Origin: DATAEK01 sp036258055
GTDB lineage: Bacteria > Acidobacteriota > Vicinamibacteria > Vicinamibacterales > 2-12-FULL-66-21
NCBI GenBank assembly: GCA_036258055.1
Contig: DATAEK010000313.1
Span: 1-5,260, forward strand
Direction of reading: 5' to 3'
Length of the DNA stretch: 5,260 nucleotides
The translations under genes and the position numbers were made by a program. Shown in pieces: positions 1 through 5,260 of the stretch; the stretch's first letter is position 1, and the number at the start of each line of letters is the position of its first letter. The notes beneath the pieces were generated by a model. The model made no database searches, was not told the DNA's origin, and worked only from the letters and a program-made list of their open reading frames with translations.

Positions 1-1527
1 CAGCCCCGACCTCACGGGCGGCAGCGCGAGCCGCCAGGCTGTCGGCAGCGCCGGCTCGGGAGAAGAAATGGGGGCATGGCCGACGATCTCGGCATTCGAG
101 ACGTCGCGGAGGAGAAAGGTGTGCTGTGGGCAGGCACCGACGACGGCATCGTGCAGATCTCGCGCGACAACGGCGGAAATTGGACGAACGTGACTCCGAA
201 AGACATGCCGCGCTTCGGGCTCGTGAACACCATCGAGACATCTCCACATGACGCCGCCCGGGCATTCCTGGCCGTGACCGCGTATCGCACTGACGACTAC
301 CGTCCATACATCTTCCGCACCGACGACTACGGCCGGACGTGGACGCTCGTCTCCAACGGCAACGGTATTCCGACCAACCACTTCATCCGCGTCGTTCGCG
401 AAGATCCAGTACGGAAGGGGCTGCTCTACGCCGGTGGCGAGTTCGGGGTCTATGTGTCCTTCAACGATGGTCGGGAGTGGCAGTCGCTCCAGTCGAATCT
501 CCCCGTGACGCCGGTCACGGATCTGGTGGTGTCGCAGGGGGATTTGGTGCTCTCGACCAACGGACGGTCGTTCTGGATTCTGGACGACATGACGCCACTG
601 CGTGAGCTGGCCGCGCGGCCCTCCCAGACGGCGTCGCATCTGTTCCAGCCGCGCGACAGTTATCGCATCCGCACATCGGCGGACGAAGCCGACGATGCCT
701 ACGTGTTCGGCGCGTGCTGCGTGGCCAACGCACGGGATATTTTTACCGGCGCCCGAATCGAACGGCACCAGCTGGGCGAGGATCCACCGGAGGGTGCGAT
801 CATCTACGCCTCGTTCCCGCGGGCTCCGACCGAAGCCGTCACGTTGTCGATTCTCGGCGCTGGCGACACGATCATCCGCACGGTTTTCGATACCGGAAAG
901 AACGCAGACGGGAGCCCGAAGATTGTCGCCGGTCTGAATCGTTTCAACTGGGACCTGCGGGCTGACCCGCTGGGTGCGGGCAGGCAGGGCGGGGCGCCCG
1001 GACCCACAGTGGTTCCCGGCCGCTATCAGGTCCGGCTGACGGTCGGGTCCCGGACCGAGACGGCACCCTTGACCGTCCAGATGGATCCGCGGCTGACGCG
1101 CGTGCACGTGACCACCCAGGATCTTCAGAAGCAGTACGACCTGCTGGCGCAGATCAAGGATGCAGTCTCCCAGATTCAACGCGCGGCGACGGCAGTTCGC
1201 GAACGGCGCGCGCGCCTCACACAGCCGAGCCCCGCGGCGGGGAACCAGGAGCAAGTGGCTGCTTTGACCGCACTCGAGCGAGAGCTGGTGGGAGTCGCGG
1301 AAGGCGGACGCGGCGGCGGTCGTGGCGGCGGAGGAGGACGTGGAGGGGGCCCACAGCCGCTGCTGTCAGAGTTCACATCGCTCTACAATTTCGTCGCGGA
1401 CAGCGAAGACAAGCCGACCGCCGGAGCCTCGGCGCGCTGGAACGAGCTGAAGAAATCGCTGGATGAGAAGCTCGCGCGGGTCAACGCGCAGACGAGCTCA
1501 GGCGGGGAGTCCAAGAAGCACCCATAG
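1..1527 (+). CDS. VPS10/sortilin-like BNR-repeat (glycosyl hydrolase-like) protein, C-terminal part, probable frameshift near base 107
   Basis: This is the C-terminal part of a large secreted beta-propeller protein of the BNR/sortilin (VPS10-like) group; such proteins are often labelled glycosyl hydrolase, but no catalytic role is shown. Numbering from the ATG at 76, WAGTDDG lies at residues 18-24. Asp-box-like motifs follow at 29-36 (SRDNGGNW), 81-89 (RTDDYGRTW) and 128-135 (SFNDGREW). After the propeller come GEDPPEGAIIY (about 234-244) and FNWDLR (about 290-295), typical of the FlgD/Ig-like domain that follows it in this family. A helical, coiled-coil-prone region (about 345-410) is split from the C-terminal helix by a Gly/Arg linker (about 410-426). 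The ATG at 76 is probably not the real start: frame 1 is open to the window edge, but family-like sequence upstream of about base 107 lies in frame 2. The enzyme activity and substrate are unknown. The family call is firm; the native N-terminus is outside the window. Confidence 0.85.
   Translation, partial: QPRPHGRQREPPGCRQRRLGRRNGGMADDLGIRDVAEEKGVLWAGTDDGIVQISRDNGGNWTNVTPKDMPRFGLVNTIETSPHDAARAFLAVTAYRTDDYRPYIFRTDDYGRTWTLVSNGNGIPTNHFIRVVREDPVRKGLLYAGGEFGVYVSFNDGREWQSLQSNLPVTPVTDLVVSQGDLVLSTNGRSFWILDDMTPLRELAARPSQTASHLFQPRDSYRIRTSADEADDAYVFGACCVANARDIFTGARIERHQLGEDPPEGAIIYASFPRAPTEAVTLSILGAGDTIIRTVFDTGKNADGSPKIVAGLNRFNWDLRADPLGAGRQGGAPGPTVVPGRYQVRLTVGSRTETAPLTVQMDPRLTRVHVTTQDLQKQYDLLAQIKDAVSQIQRAATAVRERRARLTQPSPAAGNQEQVAALTALERELVGVAEGGRGGGRGGGGGRGGGPQPLLSEFTSLYNFVADSEDKPTAGASARWNELKKSLDEKLARVNAQTSSGGESKKHP
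2..107 (+). pseudogene. Out-of-frame upstream segment of the BNR/sortilin-like gene
   Basis: Frame 2 is open here and reads SPDLTGG at its start and WPTISAFETS at bases 77-106. As I recall the family, members carry an ISPDLT motif and then a YGTIS..AESP..KGV(L/I)WAGTDDG stretch. The first half of that pattern is in frame 2 and the second half (EEKGVLWAGTDDG, from base 109) is in frame 1. Restoring one base between about 106 and 109 would give TISAFETSPEEKGVLWAGT, a continuous family-like reading. A one-base deletion is therefore the simplest explanation, either a true mutation or a sequencing or assembly error. Frame 2 would otherwise continue into a basic, unfamily-like peptide (RRRKVCC). 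Confidence 0.6.
1297..1350 (+). repeat. Gly/Arg-rich low-complexity linker coding tract
   Basis: GGN and CGN codons alternate to encode GGRGGGRGGGGGRGGG inside the C-terminal helical region of the BNR/sortilin-like protein. It probably forms a flexible linker between the coiled-coil-prone segment and the final helix. Such tracts are prone to replication slippage, so length may differ between strains. The reading frame stays open through it to the stop at 1525-1527. Confidence 0.7.
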
Positions 1528-1593
1528 GCCGAAACTCGCACTATTGCTGAGATCGTCGAAATGCCCGATTTGCGGCCACGCGGCATCTGAGAC

Positions 1594-2811
1594 ATGCCAG
1601 TCTGGTCGGTCTTACGAATCGCTCTGTCGGCGCTTAGCCACCATCGGCTTCGCACGGCTCTCACGACGCTCGGCATCATGGTGGGCATTGCGGCGGTGAC
1701 GTGTACGGTTGCACTCGGCGAAGGGAGCGCGCGAGAAATCGAACGTCAACTGCTCGAGCTGGGTGACAACTTCGTGTGGATCGAAGCCGGCGGGCGCAAC
1801 ATTGGCGGCGTGCGCACGGGGGTGGGCGCGTCGCCGAAGCTCACGGCCCTCGACATGACGGCGATCGAGCAGTCCGTCCCGCAAGTCACCGCGTGCTCCG
1901 CCCAGGTCGACAGCCGCGCCCAGATTGTCTACGGGAATCAGAACTGGAACACTACTTACCGCGGCGTGTCACCGGAGTATCTGTCCATTCGCCGATGGTC
2001 GGTCGAATCGGGGTCGATGTTTTCTGCGGACGACGTCAAAGGTCAGGCGAACGTGTGTCTGCTCGGACGGATCGTTGCGGAGACGCTCTTCGGCGATGAG
2101 GATCCCGTCGGTCAGGTTGTGCGCGTACGGCAGCTGCCGCTGAAGGTTGTCGGCGTCCTACGGGCCAAGGGTCAGACGAGCACGGGTCAGGACCAGGACG
2201 ACACGATCTTTCTGCCGTATACAACGGCCCAGCGGAAAATCAAAGGCATCACCTGGCTCGACGACATCATGTGCTCGGTCTCGTCGGCCGGCGCGGTCGA
2301 CGACGCCGAAGCGCACATTGTCACGTTGCTCCGGGATCGGCACCGGCTGATGCCAGGTGAGCCGGATGACTTCACCGTCCGCAAACCTCAGGAAGCACTG
2401 AAACTCCGCGAGGACAGCGCCCGAACGCTCGGCATCATGCTGGCCGCCATAGCATCGGTGTCGTTGATCGTCGGGGGGATCGGCGTCATGAACATCATGC
2501 TCGTGTCGGTCGCGGAGCGCACGCGCGAGATTGGGTTGAGAATGTCTTTGGGCGCGCGGCAGCGGGATATCCAGCGACAGTTCTTCCTGGAGGCGCTGGC
2601 GCTGAGCCTGGCCGGAGGGGTGCTCGGCATCGGCGGCGGGATTGTCGCCTCCGCGGGCCTTTCGGCGGCGCTCGGCTGGGCCATGCCCGTGTCGGTCAAG
2701 ACGATTGTCATCGCGACGTCAGTCTCGGCTGCCGCAGGGCTGGTCTTTGGCTACTATCCGGCGCGGCGGGCGGCGCGTCTGGACCCCATCGATGCGCTCC
2801 GCTACGAATGA
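1594..2811 (+). CDS. MacB/FtsX-type ABC transporter permease (stand-alone, no ATPase domain)
   Basis: This is an inner-membrane permease of the MacB/LolE-FtsX type. Such proteins couple cytoplasmic ATP hydrolysis to movement of a periplasmic domain, in efflux of macrolides or peptides or in lipoprotein release. At 405 residues it matches permease-only members; MacB with a fused ATPase is about 650. The cytoplasmic N-terminus (LRIALSALSHHRLRTALTTLGI) leads into helix 1 (about 22-42). A periplasmic MacB_PCD-type domain spans about 43-278. Helices 2-4 lie at about 280-305, 332-356 and 370-389. The conserved cytoplasmic loop ERTREIGLRMSLGAR is at 308-322, and the protein ends PARRAARLDPIDALRYE, a classic family C-terminus. 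The start is well fixed: an in-frame TGA at 1588-1590 makes ATG 1594 the first possible ATG. No strong Shine-Dalgarno is seen. No ATPase or HlyD/MacA adaptor is adjacent, so the partner and substrate are unknown. Confidence 0.93.
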   Translation: MPVWSVLRIALSALSHHRLRTALTTLGIMVGIAAVTCTVALGEGSAREIERQLLELGDNFVWIEAGGRNIGGVRTGVGASPKLTALDMTAIEQSVPQVTACSAQVDSRAQIVYGNQNWNTTYRGVSPEYLSIRRWSVESGSMFSADDVKGQANVCLLGRIVAETLFGDEDPVGQVVRVRQLPLKVVGVLRAKGQTSTGQDQDDTIFLPYTTAQRKIKGITWLDDIMCSVSSAGAVDDAEAHIVTLLRDRHRLMPGEPDDFTVRKPQEALKLREDSARTLGIMLAAIASVSLIVGGIGVMNIMLVSVAERTREIGLRMSLGARQRDIQRQFFLEALALSLAGGVLGIGGGIVASAGLSAALGWAMPVSVKTIVIATSVSAAAGLVFGYYPARRAARLDPIDALRYE

Positions 2812-2845
2812 ATGCAGCAGCTCCCACGTCGGATCATCTTGAAAC

Positions 2846-2850
2846 GGTGG
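2846..2850 (+). promoter_or_regulatory. Probable ribosome binding site of the YncE-like gene
   Basis: GGTGG sits six bases before the ATG at 2857, a reasonable Shine-Dalgarno position. It supports that ATG over other in-frame starts: an ATG at 2812 in the same frame is closed by a TAA at 2851-2853. The 45-base gap from the permease stop is short enough for co-transcription. Confidence 0.45.
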
Positions 2851-2856
2851 TAAGCC

Positions 2857-3840
2857 ATGCGTGGTCAGCTCCCGCTGTTCGTCGTGGTGGTGGCACGGGC
2901 CTTGTTACCGATGCCCCCTGAGCCCTTGACATTGCTTCGCACGATCGAACTGCCCCAGGTGAACGGCCGCATCGATCATCTTGCCGCCGACCTCGAAACG
3001 GGCCGGGTATTTGTCGCAGCGCTGGGGAACAACACCGTCGAGGTGATCGACGGTCGCGCGGGCCTGTACCTGCGCGGACTGACCGGATTCCAGGAACCGC
3101 AAGGGATCGCACTCGCTGTGGACGCGAGCGCCGTGGCTGTCGCCAATGGTGCGAGCGGCCATCTCACCATGATCGATCGCACGGACTTTCATGTGATTCG
3201 AGCCCTCTCGCTGGGCGACGACCCCGACAACGTGCGGTACGACCCAGCTGAGAAACGACTCTTCGTGGGCTACGGCTCGGGGGCGATTGCGGCACTCAGT
3301 GCCGTGGACGGCCACCGTGTCGGAGAGGTCAAGCTCGCGGGCCATCCAGAGTCGTTCCAACTGGAACGAGCCGGATCGCGCATGTTCGTGAACGTTCCCA
3401 CCGCGCACCACATCGCCGTGATCGATCGCGCGGGAATGAAGTTGATTGCAACGTGGCCCGTTCTCGAAGCGTCATCGAACTACCCGATGTCACTTGATGA
3501 GGCAAATCACCGCCTGTTCATCGGCTGCCGCCAGCCCGCCAAGGTGCTGATTTACGATACTGGATCTGGAAAACGCGTTGGCGCCGCGGAGACGGTGGGG
3601 GACACTGACGACCTGTTCTACGACGCGTCACGCAAGCGACTATACGTGAGTGGCGGGGAAGGGTACATCGATGTCTTCCGGCAGACCGGTCCCGATCAGC
3701 TCACACGAATGGTGAAACTGACGACGGCGCCTGGGGCGCGCACCTCGCTGTTCGTACCAGAACAGAGTCGCCTGTACCTCGCCGTTCCGCATCGCGCGGC
3801 CCAACAAGCGGCGCTTCTCGTGTACGAGGCGAGGAACTGA
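2857..3840 (+). CDS. YncE-like seven-bladed beta-propeller (YVTN family) protein
   Basis: This 327-residue protein belongs to the YncE/YVTN beta-propeller group, whose members are usually periplasmic and whose biochemical role is mostly unknown. Blades show as repeats of a strand pattern ending in (I/V)(I/Y)D: GRVFVAALGNNTVEVIDG (about 49-66), a strand ending LTMIDR (about 105-110), KRLFVGYGSGAIAAL (about 132-146), SRMFVNVPTAHHIAVIDR (about 173-190), HRLFIGCRQPAKVLIYDT (about 217-234) and KRLYVSGGEGYIDVF (about 257-271). NGRIDHLAAD near the start and GDTDDLFYDASRKRLYV further on match propeller homologues I recall from Acidobacteriota. The N-terminus is only weakly signal-like: a short hydrophobic run (about 5-13) is broken by Arg14. 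Export is therefore likely from the family but not clear from the sequence. The gene is intact and lies 45 bases after the permease. It could be a scaffold or ligand binder; no enzyme activity should be assumed. Confidence 0.87.
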   Translation: MRGQLPLFVVVVARALLPMPPEPLTLLRTIELPQVNGRIDHLAADLETGRVFVAALGNNTVEVIDGRAGLYLRGLTGFQEPQGIALAVDASAVAVANGASGHLTMIDRTDFHVIRALSLGDDPDNVRYDPAEKRLFVGYGSGAIAALSAVDGHRVGEVKLAGHPESFQLERAGSRMFVNVPTAHHIAVIDRAGMKLIATWPVLEASSNYPMSLDEANHRLFIGCRQPAKVLIYDTGSGKRVGAAETVGDTDDLFYDASRKRLYVSGGEGYIDVFRQTGPDQLTRMVKLTTAPGARTSLFVPEQSRLYLAVPHRAAQQAALLVYEARN

Positions 3841-3981
3841 GCTCGAACCTCCCCCCAACAAACAGCGTAGTCAGCCGTTCCCGGGATCGGCTACTCGGTG
3901 CCGCTTGCGATCACGACGGTTGTCCTGTCGGTCGTCGCGTATTTCTTTGCCCTGTTCGCCTGAGGGACACCGTGAGCGCAC
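3841..3981. other. Convergent intergenic gap between the plus- and minus-strand genes
   Basis: Genes on the two strands end here facing each other, so transcription terminators would be expected. I see no stem-loop followed by a T-run for either direction; only weak pairings such as CCCT/AGGG around 3950-3966 are present. The gap does contain an unexplained hydrophobic reading frame, listed separately. Termination may be Rho-dependent, or may rely on structure inside the minus-strand gene's 3' end. Confidence 0.5.
3871..3963 (+). other. Orphan reading frame encoding one hydrophobic helix (possible gene remnant or tiny membrane protein)
   Basis: In frame 1, after a TAG at 3868-3870 and before a TGA at 3961-3963, the sequence reads as one strongly hydrophobic stretch. 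From 3886 it encodes IGYSVPLAITTVVLSVVAYF followed by FALFA and then the stop. This has the length and composition of a single transmembrane helix ending a protein. There is no ATG; the only conventional alternative start is GTG at 3898, which would give about 21 residues. It may be the C-terminal scrap of a lost membrane-protein gene, a very small membrane protein, or chance. I do not recognise the family. Confidence 0.25.
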
Positions 3982-4647
3982 TCAATTTCGCATTCTTCTG
4001 ATCCTGGGCAGCACCGACAGCGCTATCGCGGCAGCGATGCTGCCCAGCAGCCACGCGGTCGTGGACGTCGCCGGTGCTGCACGGAGGACGTAAGCGATGG
4101 TCAGCTCAGTCTGATCGCCATCGCGCCGCTGCGCCGTGACCGCAACTTGATCGCTCTCGGGGACCAGCGCGTTCGCCAGATAGACACCGCCATCCGGATG
4201 GTGGCCGTTTCTGAACAGCAGCTGATGGGGGCCCATGGATAAGCCCGGAATCGTCGCGGCCGATTGAATCCGGATAGCGCCCTCACCACGCCGCATGACG
4301 TCGGGGTCGGGAAAACTGGTGTCGCCGAGCTGCGCCCGAACGGGCGTTCCGTCGATTTCGAGCGTCAGCGCGCTCACCACCCGGGCCCCATAGGCCCGTT
4401 GCTCGTCCTGCGACAGCAATCCGTCACGATTGCGATCGATGTCGGCGATGATCGCCTCGGCCACGGCGATGCCTGGCGTCAGGTCCAGTTCGATTTGCAC
4501 GGCCCCCGGATCGATGCCGAGTCGCGCGGCCTGCAGGTACTCATCGCGTCGATGCGCCGACACCTCGGCGACGACGGCGATTGCCGTCATCAGGGCCAGC
4601 GCGCAGGCGGCACGGCTACTTCCGTGTGAACTTCGCACCGTAGTCAT
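3982..4647 (-). CDS. Exported EF-hand protein with C-terminal membrane anchor
   Basis: This 221-residue protein appears to be periplasmic and held in the membrane by its C-terminus. The N-terminus is signal-like, with Arg5 and Arg12, a hydrophobic stretch at about 13-27, and probable cleavage after EVSA (31) before HRRDEYLQAARLGI. A textbook EF-hand calcium loop lies at 71-82, DRNRDGLLSQDE, with Asp71, Asn73, Asp75, Gly76 and Glu82 in the expected positions. A beta-rich middle follows. A hydrophobic segment (about 197-213) then precedes a basic tail (RIRRMRN), so the tail should be cytoplasmic. It resembles the extracytoplasmic domain that precedes the membrane part of some HupE/UreJ-like proteins, but those extra helices are absent here. 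The ATG at 4645-4647 lies inside the upstream DUF3500 gene, a 32-base overlap. A later Met (residue 20) would destroy the signal peptide; GTG at 4636-4638 is a possible alternative. The function is unknown. Confidence 0.75.
   Translation of the reverse strand: MTTVRSSHGSSRAACALALMTAIAVVAEVSAHRRDEYLQAARLGIDPGAVQIELDLTPGIAVAEAIIADIDRNRDGLLSQDEQRAYGARVVSALTLEIDGTPVRAQLGDTSFPDPDVMRRGEGAIRIQSAATIPGLSMGPHQLLFRNGHHPDGGVYLANALVPESDQVAVTAQRRDGDQTELTIAYVLRAAPATSTTAWLLGSIAAAIALSVLPRIRRMRN
4004..4047. repeat. Perfect 10-base inverted repeat with 24-base loop
   Basis: CTGGGCAGCA (4004-4013) and TGCTGCCCAG (4038-4047) are exact reverse complements and could form a GC-rich stem. They lie in the last part of the EF-hand gene, in codons for its C-terminal helix. 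No T-run follows on either strand, so it is not a canonical intrinsic terminator. It may still act as a 3' mRNA-stabilising stem or be a by-product of codon choice in a Leu/Gly/Ser/Ala-rich helix. Confidence 0.5.
4402..4437 (-). other. EF-hand calcium-binding loop
   Basis: These codons specify the twelve-residue loop DRNRDGLLSQDE. It fits the canonical EF-hand pattern: Asp at 1, Asn at 3, Asp at 5, Gly at 6, a hydrophobic residue at 8 and Glu at 12. Only one loop is visible, so it may act alone, dockerin-like or calcium-stabilising, rather than as a paired calcium sensor. Confidence 0.75.
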
Positions 4648-5260
4648 TGGTCGGATCGCGATAAATGGTATGGATGTGGTCGACGCTGCGTTGCGGCGCG
4701 TACTCGATCACGAGTGTAGGCCCCTGGATGCGGAAGTACGCGGCGCTGCCAGTGGTCGTCGGGCCACTCCAGGCGAAGTAGGTCTCGGGGAGGCTCGTCC
4801 GGATCTCGGCCATCCGCGGTTCGCCGAACGCGTCGTTCATGATGCCAGTCCACTCGCGCACGAGATCGAGCAGCATCGTCTGCTGCGGCGCCGTGAGTTC
4901 CGACGCGCGAATACCCTCGGGCTGAATGGTTCGTCCATCCTGACCGGGTCCGAGCACGAGATCGGAGACGCGATAACCGAGGATGGCCTGCTTGCGCTGG
5001 GCGTCATTCAACGCGTTGATCAGCGCAAACCCTTTGTCGTTCTCGTTGCCGAGCGGACGGACGGTCCGGCCTTCGAACGTGTAGCTCGCGGGCTGAGCGG
5101 CGGGCAGGCTGGGCGCCATGCTCGCCTGACTCCCCGCCAGCGTCAGATTGATCGCCAGATGATGCCCGCCGAACTGCAGCATCCACGGTGCCGTCACCGA
5201 GGGCGTCCCCAGGAAGGCGAGGTAGTATTCGTCCTCGCCGAATTTGGGGCCGCCACCTCC
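4616..5260 (-). CDS. DUF3500 family protein, C-terminal part
   Basis: This is the C-terminal 214 residues of a protein that I recognise as DUF3500 (Pfam), a family without a known function whose members are often exported. The frame is open to the right edge, starting GGGGPKFGEDEYYLAFLGT and running into PWMLQFGGHHLAINLTL. The first in-window GTG (5195-5197) is therefore an internal codon, not the start. Family-like blocks follow in order: QPASYTFEGRTVRPLGNEND, KGFALINALNDAQRKQAILG, YRVSDLVLGPGQDG, ETYFAWSGPTT, YFRIQGPTLVIEYAPQ and, near the end, DHIHTIYRDPTNDYG. Conserved-looking His residues (GGHH and HIH) could bind a metal, which is inference only. Its stop (4616-4618) lies 32 bases inside the downstream EF-hand gene, so the two are probably translated together. 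The signal peptide, if any, is outside the window. Confidence 0.85.
   Translation of the reverse strand, partial: GGGGPKFGEDEYYLAFLGTPSVTAPWMLQFGGHHLAINLTLAGSQASMAPSLPAAQPASYTFEGRTVRPLGNENDKGFALINALNDAQRKQAILGYRVSDLVLGPGQDGRTIQPEGIRASELTAPQQTMLLDLVREWTGIMNDAFGEPRMAEIRTSLPETYFAWSGPTTTGSAAYFRIQGPTLVIEYAPQRSVDHIHTIYRDPTNDYGAKFTRK

Noticed and set aside
76..78. ATG at 76 as the true start of the BNR/sortilin-like protein
   Set aside because: The protein would begin in the middle of a conserved block, frame 1 is open to the window edge, and family-like residues lie upstream in frame 2.
1544..1572. Possible promoter (TTGCTG at 1544 with a -10 at about 1567)
   Set aside because: The -10 position reads GATTTG, a poor match, so a promoter for the permease cannot be supported.
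2812..2853. Short frame starting ATG right after the permease stop (MQQLPRRIILKRW)
   Set aside because: Thirteen residues, no ribosome site of its own and no recognisable role. It could be a leader peptide for the next gene, but nothing beyond position supports that.
2905..3411. 168-residue minus-strand open frame
   Set aside because: It lies wholly opposite the clear YncE-like gene. Its translation shows no domain pattern and is explained by third-position G/C bias in the plus-strand gene.
4264..4629. 121-residue plus-strand open frame
   Set aside because: It is antisense to the EF-hand gene. The composition is Arg/His/Gly-rich with no recognisable motif, as expected of a shadow frame.
5195..5197. 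GTG as the start of the DUF3500 protein
   Set aside because: The frame continues upstream to the edge with family-like sequence (GPKFGEDEYYLAFLGT), so this GTG is an internal Val codon.
1..5260. CRISPR array, insertion sequence, tRNA, rRNA or att site
   Set aside because: No spaced direct repeats, transposase-like reading frame, terminal inverted repeats or tRNA-like cloverleaf were found on reading through both strands.

Overview
This is a GC-rich bacterial window with long open frames and strong third-position G/C bias. The gene families present are a VPS10/sortilin-like BNR-repeat protein with a Gly/Arg-rich tail, a stand-alone MacB-type ABC permease, a YncE-like propeller, a DUF3500 protein and an EF-hand membrane-anchored protein. 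Together they resemble soil Acidobacteriota, probably Vicinamibacteria. That assignment is inferred from remembered family resemblance; the window has no rRNA or marker gene to prove it.

Layout. On the + strand, bases 1-1527 hold the 3' part of a large secreted BNR/sortilin-type protein that runs off the left edge. Comparing the two open frames at its start suggests a one-base loss near base 107. A 66-base gap follows, then a complete MacB/FtsX-type permease (1594-2811) with no ATPase beside it, then a complete YncE-like seven-bladed propeller protein (2857-3840). On the - strand, reading toward these genes, a DUF3500 protein (4616-5260, 5' end beyond the right edge) overlaps by 32 bases a signal-peptide/EF-hand/C-terminal-helix protein (3982-4647). 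The two strands converge on a 141-base gap (3841-3981). That gap contains an orphan hydrophobic reading frame that looks like one transmembrane helix.

How the genes may relate. Nearly every product looks exported or membrane-bound. The overlapping minus-strand pair is the best candidate for a co-translated functional unit. The three plus-strand genes may be co-transcribed, but nothing ties them to one pathway. I saw no mobile element, CRISPR array, tRNA or rRNA. The window is mostly ordinary chromosomal content. The points worth checking are the frameshift, two short gene-fragment-like stretches in the gaps, and the uncharacterised DUF3500/EF-hand pair.
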